Origin: Altererythrobacter sp. | GTDB taxonomy: Bacteria > Pseudomonadota > Alphaproteobacteria > Sphingomonadales > Sphingomonadaceae | Assembly (NCBI GenBank): GCA_031178065.1 | Contig: JAPSJS010000010.1 | Span: forward strand, 1 to 64,000 | DNA length: 64,000 bases | Reading direction: 5' to 3' | In this document: positions 59,175 through 64,000 of the stretch, piece by piece | Position numbering within the stretch: position 1 is the stretch's first letter | Layout: the number at the start of each line of letters is the position of its first letter | Program-made: the position numbers and the translations under genes | The notes under the pieces: generated by a model | Seen by the model: only the letters and a program-made list of their open reading frames with translations | Told to the model about the DNA's origin: nothing | Database searches by the model: none

Positions 59175-59479
59175 CACGCGTTCTCCTTGTTCGGCATGCG
59201 CAGCGGCACGCCGGTGTCGCGTTCCTCGACCTCGCGCTTGTCGCGCAGGGCCTCGATCTGGGTGGCGATGTCGTAGCCGCGGTCGGTGACGATGCGTTCG
59301 AGCACCTGGACCCGCTGTTCGAGTTCCGCGACGCGGCTGGAGTACTGTGCGGCCTGTTCGGCGGTCTGGCTGGCGGTGGCGGCGATGCGCTTCTCCTCCA
59401 GCTTGCTGTGCTTCACGATCCAGACGATGCCGAGCACCATCAGGAAGGGCGCCAGCGGTACGAGAATTCCAAGCTCCAT
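59174..59479 (-). CDS. PspB-like small membrane protein 1
   Basis: A 101-residue protein: membrane helix about residues 4-23 (GILVPLAPFLMVLGIVWIV), charged linker (KHSKLEEKRIAA), and a coiled coil TAEQAAQYSSRVAELEQRV followed by VLERIVTDRGYDIATQIEAL. It is the clearest example of the shared motif. It follows pspC after 28 bases. Closest relative in the row is protein 3. Likely binds PspC/PspA or forms mixed oligomers with PspB (inference). Confidence 0.87.
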   Translation of the reverse strand: MELGILVPLAPFLMVLGIVWIVKHSKLEEKRIAATASQTAEQAAQYSSRVAELEQRVQVLERIVTDRGYDIATQIEALRDKREVEERDTGVPLRMPNKENA

Positions 59480-59507
59480 TTCGTTTCCCCTTCCTTGGCG
59501 GGTGCTG

Positions 59508-59885
59508 TCAGCGCAGGCGCTCGATCTCGGCGGTCAGGCGCGGGTTGCTGGAGACGTAGTAAGTCTCGACTTCGGCCAGGCGGCGATCGATGTCGCGCAT
59601 CCGGGCGCGGATCTCGCGCGCGGTGCGCTTCGGGCTCTGCCGCACGCGCTGCCAGTACTGTTGCTCCTCGCGATCTACGTAGAGGTGCGGGGGTTTCTTG
59701 TTCAGCAGCAGGCCCGCGATGAAATAGAACGGTATGGTGCCGCCGCCGGCTACGAACGTCAGCCCGATGAAGCCGAGCCGGACCCAGAGCGCGTTGACCC
59801 CGGTGTAGTCGGCGATCCCGGCGCAGACGCCCATCAGCTTGGCGTTCTGCTTGTCGCGATAAAGCGTTGTGCGCGGGCTGTTCAC
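59508..59885 (-). CDS. pspC: Phage shock protein C
   Basis: A 125-residue envelope stress protein. The PspC domain (about residues 5-62) has LYRDKQNAKLMGVCAGIADY and TGVNALWVRLGFIGL, with one long membrane segment (about 40-60). The C-terminal half is soluble and ends with a short coiled coil (AEVETYYVSSNPRLTAEIER), which echoes the motif of the PspB-like proteins. PspB and PspC at the inner membrane release PspA from PspF when the membrane is damaged. ATGA overlap with pspB. Confidence 0.93.
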   Translation of the reverse strand: MNSPRTTLYRDKQNAKLMGVCAGIADYTGVNALWVRLGFIGLTFVAGGGTIPFYFIAGLLLNKKPPHLYVDREEQQYWQRVRQSPKRTAREIRARMRDIDRRLAEVETYYVSSNPRLTAEIERLR

Positions 59886-60178
59886 TGGTGGGCTCCCTTC
59901 TTCTCGGCGAGCATGCGGTCGAGCTCGCGCAACTTTTCGTTATCGATTTCGCGGTCGTGCATCAGCCGGGCAGGCTTGAAGTCCGGATTGTCGGAGGCCA
60001 CCAGCCGCTCGACCGTGTCCATCCGCTCGTCGAGCCGCTTGGCGAGGCTGTAGAGCTCCTCGAGCAGGGCCTCGTCGTCGGTAGTGATCGTGGCAGAGGT
60101 CTTCCACTTGGTGACGTAGTGGAGAATGATCCACGGAAGCGCGATGAAGATCGCGACGATTGCCAGTACCTCTTCCAT
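59882..60178 (-). CDS. pspB: Phage shock protein B
   Basis: A 98-residue protein: membrane helix about residues 3-22 (VLAIVAIFIALPWIILHYV), then a coiled coil LYSLAKRLDERMDTVERLVA with SDNPDFKPARL, matching PspB (E. coli: ERIQALESIL then HPNW). It partners PspC in stress sensing. Gaps: 3 bases after pspA, ATGA into pspC. A C-terminal extension (about residues 70-98) is longer than in E. coli PspB (74). Confidence 0.92.
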   Translation of the reverse strand: MEEVLAIVAIFIALPWIILHYVTKWKTSATITTDDEALLEELYSLAKRLDERMDTVERLVASDNPDFKPARLMHDREIDNEKLRELDRMLAEKKGAHQ

Positions 60179-60181
60179 GGA

Positions 60182-60874
60182 TCAGTCCCCCTTGTTTGCG
60201 GCGTCGCCCTTGCCGAGCGCGCGCTTCATCGCTTCCAGTTCCTCGTCGACCCGGTCCGAATCCTCGAGCGAGGCGATCTCGTCGGCGAGCGAGAGCTGGC
60301 CGCTTCCGTCGGACAGCGAGAGCGCGTCGGCGCGCCCTTCGGCGTAATCGACGCGGCGTTCGAGCTGGTCGAAGCGCGCCAGCGCCTCATCGGTGCGCTC
60401 GGTGCTCATCAGCGTGCGCAGCTTGACGCGGTTCTCAGCGCTTTCGAGGCGCGCGGCAATCGCGGTCTGCCGGCTGCGGGCCTCGCGCAGGCGCTGCTGC
60501 AGCTTGGCGATGTCCTGCTCGTAGGCGCGCAGCGCATCGTCGAGCACCGCGATTTCCTGCTTGAGCTGCTCGGCCATGTCGGCCGCCTTCTTCTTCTCGA
60601 CCAGCGCGGCGCGGGCGAGATCCTCGCGATCCTTGCTGAGCGCGAGCTGGGCCTTCTCGCCCCAGTCCGCCTGAAGCCGGTCGAGCTTGACGGTATGGCG
60701 ATGCATCTCCTTCTGATCGGCGATGGTGCGCGCGGCGCTCGCGCGGACCTCGACCAGCGTCTCCTCCATCTCGAGGATGATCATGCGGATCATCTTGGCC
60801 GGGTCGTCGGCCTTGTCGAGCATGTCGTTGAAGTTCGCGGCGATGATGTCGCGGGTACGGCTGAAAATTCCCAT
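60182..60874 (-). CDS. pspA: Phage shock protein A
   Basis: A 230-residue PspA/IM30 (ESCRT-III-like) protein. N-terminal MGIFSRTRDIIAANFNDML is the amphipathic helix 0, followed by ADDPAKMIRMIILEMEETLV and long coiled-coil helices to about residue 215. It binds damaged inner membrane and also inhibits PspF. Start 60874 is preferred because GGAGTG lies 8 bases before and all known PspA begin here. The frame, however, stays open for another 80 codons upstream to a GTG overlapping the previous gene's stop (see next entry), so a longer form is possible. Confidence 0.95.
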   Translation of the reverse strand: MGIFSRTRDIIAANFNDMLDKADDPAKMIRMIILEMEETLVEVRASAARTIADQKEMHRHTVKLDRLQADWGEKAQLALSKDREDLARAALVEKKKAADMAEQLKQEIAVLDDALRAYEQDIAKLQQRLREARSRQTAIAARLESAENRVKLRTLMSTERTDEALARFDQLERRVDYAEGRADALSLSDGSGQLSLADEIASLEDSDRVDEELEAMKRALGKGDAANKGD

Positions 60875-61114
60875 CAGGGGCACTCCGTTGAAATTGAACT
60901 CGCTCGACCAGCCGCTGCCTGCGCGTGCGTGCGACCGGCCCTGCGTCGGCCTCCCCTGCGTCGGGGTGGGGCTGGTGCGCAGGCGCTCGACTTCCTCATC
61001 GAGGCGCGACAGGCGGCTATGGGCCGAAGCGCGGTCGGCGCGCTCCTTGGCGCCGCGGGACTGGGGGGGCTCGCGCTCCGGCCCAAACGGGTCGAGATCG
61101 GTCGGCTTGGTCAC
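60875..61114 (-). other. In-frame open extension between small peptide gene and pspA
   Basis: A GTG at 61114 overlaps the stop of the 50-residue gene (GTGA) and opens a frame of 80 codons that runs into pspA without a stop. It reads VTKPTDLDPFGPEREPPQ at first, then a helical stretch LSRLDEEVERLR (a PspB-motif-like coiled coil), then a low-complexity part with PTQGRPTQGR. It could encode a small coiled-coil protein that has lost its own stop codon, giving a PspA of about 310 residues, or be non-coding spacer. Confidence 0.5.
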
Positions 61115-61263
61115 GCCAGTTCGACCTGTTGGCATCCGACCGTCGCGGCCATGGCCGGCGAGGCGTGCATCTGGCCGCTCAGCGCCACGAACAGGGCCAT
61201 CGCGGTGACGCTGGCGAGGGCGGCCTGTCCCAGCTTGGTCTGAAAGAAGCGGCGGTCGTACAT
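61111..61263 (-). CDS. 50-residue membrane/exported peptide, first gene of psp operon
   Basis: A small gene found by reading the region after the sigma-54 promoter. The product begins MYDRRFFQTKLGQAALASV, has one hydrophobic helix (about residues 12-31, ending in FVALSGQM) and a short tail SPAMAATVGCQQVELA. It looks like a signal-anchored or exported peptide. CGGGAGGACC lies about 7 bases before ATG 61263. Its stop forms GTGA with the next possible start. I recall similar peptides ending in VELA in front of pspA in other sphingomonads, but have no way to confirm it here. Confidence 0.75.
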   Translation of the reverse strand: MYDRRFFQTKLGQAALASVTAMALFVALSGQMHASPAMAATVGCQQVELA

Positions 61264-61303
61264 TGTGTGGGTCCTCCCGGAACTCGGTTACGGGAACAGT
61301 TTC

Positions 61304-61318
61304 GCAAGAGGTGTGCCA
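61304..61318 (-). promoter_or_regulatory. Sigma-54 promoter of the psp operon
   Basis: On the minus strand TTGGCACACCTCTTGC fits the -24/-12 consensus TGGCAC-N5-TTGC exactly, with GG and GC in place (61318 to 61304). Transcription would start near 61292, 29 bases before the 50-residue gene. PspF, the expected activator, is encoded divergently 100 bases away. Confidence 0.92.
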
Positions 61319-61371
61319 AAATCAGAAAGTCGTGAAAATTCAACTGCTTCGTCCCATCCGATCGTGCGAGC

Positions 61372-61390
61372 GTTGGTTTCTGTTGCCAAC
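61372..61390. promoter_or_regulatory. PspF upstream activating site candidate
   Basis: GTTGG-TTTCTGTTG-CCAAC: a 5-bp inverted repeat with a 9-base centre, 54-72 bases upstream of the -24 element. Its distance and symmetry fit an enhancer for a dimeric bEBP. It also overlaps the -35 region of the pspF promoter candidate, which would allow autogenous repression. Confidence 0.45.
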
Positions 61391-61412
61391 AATCGGCGAA
61401 TTTCACTATAGA
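61383..61412 (+). promoter_or_regulatory. Candidate sigma-70-type promoter of pspF
   Basis: TTGCCA (61383-61388), an 18-base spacer, and TATAGA (61407-61412). The expected start point is about 61419-61420, one or two bases before the pspF ATG at 61421, so the message would be almost leaderless. Confidence 0.5.
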
Positions 61413-61420
61413 TTGGGGTC

Positions 61421-62461
61421 ATGGATCGCGACAACCAGTTCATCGGTCAATCGAGCGCGTTTCTCGACGCGGTCGAGCGCGCCAGCCGCGCGGCTCCGAT
61501 GCGCAGGCCGGTGCTGGTGATCGGCGAGCGGGGGACCGGCAAGGAACTGATCGCCGAACGCCTCCACCGCCTCTCGACCCGCTGGGACGAGCCGCTCGTG
61601 ACGATGAACTGCGCCGCGCTGCCCGAAACGCTGATCGAGGCGGAGCTGTTCGGCCACGAGGCCGGAGCATTCACCGGTGCTACCAGAGTGCGCGCGGGAA
61701 GGTTCGAGGAAGCCGACAAAGGGACGCTATTCCTCGACGAACTGGGCACGCTGTCGATGGCGGCGCAGGAGCGGCTGCTGCGCGCGGTCGAATATGGCGA
61801 GGTCACGCGGATTGGTTCGAGTCGCCCGATCCGGGTCGACGTGCGGATCGTCGCCGCGACCAACGAGAACCTGCCCGAGCTGGCCGAGCGCGGCGAGTTC
61901 CGCGCCGACCTGCTCGACCGGCTGAGCTTCGAAGTCATCACCCTGCCGCCGTTGCGCGTGCGGGAGGGCGATATCGAGGTGCTCGCCGAATACTTTGGCC
62001 GCCGCATGGCCGCGGAACTGCACTGGGACGGCTGGCCGGGCTTCGCCGAGCACGTCGCGCGCCAGCTTGAGGAGCATTCCTGGCCGGGCAATGTCCGCGA
62101 GCTGCGCAACGTGGTCGAGCGGGCGGTCTATCGCTGGGACAGCTGGCGCGAGCCGATCGGGCACGTGCAGTTCGACCCGTTCGATTCGCCGTGGAAGCCG
62201 TTCTCGCCGCCCACGCGCAAGGCTCAGGGCGGCGCGGCCGCCCCGGCAGCGCCCGCACGGCCGGGCGGGCTCGATCTCGATGCGGTCGAGGACTTGCGCG
62301 CCGAAGTCGACGCGCACGAGCGCCGCATCGTCGAGCATGCCCTCGGCAAGCACCGCTGGAACCAGCGCCAGACGGCGCGGGCGCTCGGCCTCACCTACGA
62401 TCAGCTACGGCATTGCATCCGAAAGCACGGCCTGGCCGAGCGCGGCGACGGCGAGAGCTGA
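61421..62461 (+). CDS. pspF: Phage shock operon transcriptional activator (sigma-54-dependent)
   Basis: A 346-residue bacterial enhancer-binding protein without receiver domain. AAA+ core about residues 5-235: Walker A GERGTGKE, the sigma-54 contact loop GAFTGA near residues 84-89, Walker B GTLFLDELG, R-finger region FRADLLDRLSFE. A linker follows and then a Fis-type HTH at about residues 305-335 (WNQRQTARALGLTYDQLR). It is inhibited by PspA and drives the psp promoter at 61304. Divergent from the psp operon, as in E. coli. Ends 7 bases from the convergent rnk. Confidence 0.95.
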   Translation: MDRDNQFIGQSSAFLDAVERASRAAPMRRPVLVIGERGTGKELIAERLHRLSTRWDEPLVTMNCAALPETLIEAELFGHEAGAFTGATRVRAGRFEEADKGTLFLDELGTLSMAAQERLLRAVEYGEVTRIGSSRPIRVDVRIVAATNENLPELAERGEFRADLLDRLSFEVITLPPLRVREGDIEVLAEYFGRRMAAELHWDGWPGFAEHVARQLEEHSWPGNVRELRNVVERAVYRWDSWREPIGHVQFDPFDSPWKPFSPPTRKAQGGAAAPAAPARPGGLDLDAVEDLRAEVDAHERRIVEHALGKHRWNQRQTARALGLTYDQLRHCIRKHGLAERGDGES

Positions 62462-62468
62462 CGGCGCT

Positions 62469-62873
62469 CTAGCCGGGCCGCGTGACGTTCTCGATCGTCA
62501 GCAGGCGTTCCTCGCCGTTGCGGTCGGGCCAGCTTATCGACTGCCCCACGCGCAGGCCGATCAGGCCGGCGCCGACGGGGGTGAGGATCGAAAGCCGCCC
62601 CTCGGCGATATCCGCATCCTTCGGGTAGACGAGTTTGACTGTCCGGCGTTCGCTGGTCTTCTGGACGACGAACTCGACCGTCGAGCCCATGGTCACCACG
62701 TTCCCCGGCACCTCTTCGGCGGGCAGGGTCTCGGCCCGGTCGATCTCCTCCAGCAGCATGCGGCTGACGTTCGGATGGCGGGTGCGGATACCGAAGGCGA
62801 GATCGGCGAGCGCATCGGCTTCGCTTTCGACGAGGGTGATGGGAGGCCGTTCTGCGGCCTGCTGGGCGGTCAT
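62469..62873 (-). CDS. rnk: GreA/Rnk-family RNA polymerase-binding protein
   Basis: A 134-residue protein with a short N-terminal coiled coil (about 1-50) and a GreA/GreB-type C-terminal FKBP-like domain (about 55-132: MGSTVEFVVQKTSERRTVKL, LSILTPVGAGLIGLRVGQSI). The long finger of GreA is missing, as in Rnk (nucleoside diphosphate kinase regulator), which binds the secondary channel of RNA polymerase. Single gene, convergent with pspF. Length agrees with Rnk (136 in E. coli). Confidence 0.9.
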   Translation of the reverse strand: MTAQQAAERPPITLVESEADALADLAFGIRTRHPNVSRMLLEEIDRAETLPAEEVPGNVVTMGSTVEFVVQKTSERRTVKLVYPKDADIAEGRLSILTPVGAGLIGLRVGQSISWPDRNGEERLLTIENVTRPG

Positions 62874-63231
62874 GGATCGAATCTTTCGAGGAAGGTTTGG
62901 GAATCCGCGCGTCGCGCGTCAGAAGACGGAATGCTCGCCCCGGGTACGGGGCGTGCGCGCACCGGACCCGGGGCTAGATGCCCGCGAGAAGTTGTCCCCC
63001 GTGATGTCGAAAGTGCGCTGTCGTCATCGCGCGAAGCTGTCACCTTGGTGGCCCGGTGTCAAATGGATGCGGTGCCGGCTGTAGCGGTGAGTCGAATGCG
63101 GTTGCAAATGCGGTCGGCCGAGTCTATCTGCGCATCAATCCCGACATTGTCGCGACACTGGAGGGGCTGGCGCCGAAAGGGGCCGGCACGAAACCTGCTT
63201 GTCGCATCCGTCGTGTAAACCTGGAGACCGA
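62874..63231 (+). promoter_or_regulatory. Leader region of rimP-nusA operon
   Basis: A 358-base divergent gap between rnk and rimP. It should hold both promoters. A GC hairpin GGCGCC...GGGGCCGGC lies at about 63169-63187, in what would be the rimP leader. Short open frames in it have no coding character. No clear -35/-10 was fixed. Confidence 0.35.
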
Positions 63232-63792
63232 ATGGCCGATCTGGCGCGCCTGACCGAGATTATCGAGCCCGAAGCGAACGCGCTCGGCTTCGATCTCGTG
63301 CGCGTGAAGATGATCGCCTCGGAAGCCGGGGACGGCGGGCAGGCGCTGCAGGTCATGGCCGAGGACCCGGCGACCGGGCAGCTCGTGCTCGACCAGTGCG
63401 CTGCGCTCTCGCGCCGCATCTCGGAAAAGCTCGATGAGCTCGAGGAACAGGGCACGGTGCTGGTCGAAGGCGCCTATCACCTGGAAGTCAGCTCCCCCGG
63501 AATCGACCGGCCGCTCACCCGGCCGAAGGATTTCGAGAACTGGGCCGGACACGAGGCCAAGATCGCGCTTGCGGAGAAGATCGACGGACTGCGCAATCTG
63601 CGCGGCGCCCTGGGTGGTCTCGAAGACGGCAAAGTGCTGATCGAGGACCGCAAGGCGGGCGCCATCGCGGTGCCGCTCGATGCAGTTCATTCGGCGAAAC
63701 TCGTCCTGACCGACGAACTCATCGCCGCCACCAGACCGATCGACGCCAGCGGCGCCGAAGATATTGTCGAAGAAGAGAAGGCTAACGACTGA
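63232..63792 (+). CDS. rimP: Ribosome maturation factor RimP
   Basis: A 186-residue factor needed for 30S subunit maturation. The N-terminal RimP domain has IIEPEANALGFDLVRVKM, then LVLDQCAALSRRISEKLDEL and HLEVSSPGIDRPLTRPKDFE, the conserved family segment near residues 83-102. The C-terminal Sm-like domain ends with an acidic tail (EDIVEEEKAND). CTGGAGACC lies 2 bases before ATG 63232; an upstream in-frame ATG at 63199 was not used. TGATG junction into nusA, the classic rimP-nusA order. Confidence 0.96.
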   Translation: MADLARLTEIIEPEANALGFDLVRVKMIASEAGDGGQALQVMAEDPATGQLVLDQCAALSRRISEKLDELEEQGTVLVEGAYHLEVSSPGIDRPLTRPKDFENWAGHEAKIALAEKIDGLRNLRGALGGLEDGKVLIEDRKAGAIAVPLDAVHSAKLVLTDELIAATRPIDASGAEDIVEEEKAND

Positions 63793-64000
63793 TGGCCAGT
63801 GCAATTTCCGCCAATAAGGCCGAGCTGCTCGCGATTGCGAATGCGGTCGCCTCCGAGAAGATGATCGACAAGGCGATCGTCATCGAGGCGATGGAAGAAG
63901 CAATCCAGAAGAGCGCGCGCAACCGCTACGGCGCCGAGAACGACATTCGCGCCAAGCTCGACCCGCTGACCGGCGACCTGCGCCTGTGGCGCGTCGTCGA
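63792..64000 (+). CDS. nusA: Transcription termination/antitermination factor NusA, N-terminal part
   Basis: The first 69 codons of nusA; the gene runs off the window. NKAELLAIANAVASEKMIDK, then VIEAMEEAIQKSARNRYGAE and DIRAKLDPLTGDLRLWR are the start of the RNA-polymerase-binding NusA N-terminal domain. The ATG shares a base with the rimP stop. S1 and KH domains lie outside. Confidence 0.95.
   Translation, partial: MASAISANKAELLAIANAVASEKMIDKAIVIEAMEEAIQKSARNRYGAENDIRAKLDPLTGDLRLWRVV

Overview
The window is a single stretch of high-GC chromosome, almost certainly from a Sphingomonadales alphaproteobacterium (Erythrobacteraceae or Sphingomonadaceae type). This rests on the combination of large TonB-dependent receptors, a carotenoid hydroxylase (CrtZ), an HWE histidine kinase, a bifunctional-type RibB with a decayed second domain, an F-ATPase zeta inhibitor (DUF1476), PspA/B/C/F under a sigma-54 promoter and Pho-box-like direct repeats. 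Genus and species cannot be told from the sequence alone.

Layout. 1-5300: one tightly coupled plus-strand operon (histidine phosphatase end, CmoB-like methyltransferase, glycosidase-like barrel protein, inositol-3-phosphate synthase, zinc-type dehydrogenase, Gfo/Idh oxidoreductase) that looks like a pathway making or altering an inositol- or sugar-derived compound. 5470-13780: stress and signalling block, mostly minus strand (small protein, CBS protein, formaldehyde-dehydrogenase-like ADH, SRPBCC protein, Crp/Fnr regulator, single-domain receiver, HWE kinase, LuxR-type regulator and a 7TM histidine kinase convergent with it). 13990-19400: a 1782-residue autotransporter with three tandem 261-263-residue passenger modules. 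19410-25970: two divergent acyl-CoA catabolic operons. 25980-28900: RibB with an N-terminal helix-turn-helix, a Crp/Fnr regulator and an atypical OmpR/PhoB-type regulator. 28960-33950: TonB receptor plus beta-helix lipoprotein and a small TPR protein. 34110-41850: a compact virB-type type IV secretion operon (B1, B2, B3, B4, B6, B9, B10, B11). 42110-45020: a second TonB receptor. 45080-49980: queuosine-precursor transporter, tRNA-Arg(TCT), DEAD-box helicase, Nudix hydrolase, grxD-bolA-DUF1476. 50060-55070: leuC and leuD separated by four unrelated small genes. 55200-57000: thioesterase, crtZ, outer-membrane protein. 57070-62460: a phage-shock (Psp) operon with five extra PspB-like proteins, driven by a sigma-54 promoter and faced by pspF. 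62470-64000: rnk, then rimP and the start of nusA.

Most interesting signals. (i) Three Pho-box-like 7-4-7 direct repeats, placed before the atypical response regulator, before the lipoprotein/TonB receptor pair, and before the type IV secretion operon, suggest a phosphate-responsive island that includes the secretion system. (ii) The Psp operon carries a row of small TM plus coiled-coil proteins sharing one C-terminal motif with PspB, preceded by a 50-residue membrane peptide translationally coupled to an in-frame extension of PspA. (iii) A perfect 18-bp palindrome containing TATAAT sits directly upstream of the HTH-RibB fusion. (iv) The glycosidase-like protein in the inositol cluster has the order of its barrel motifs rotated.
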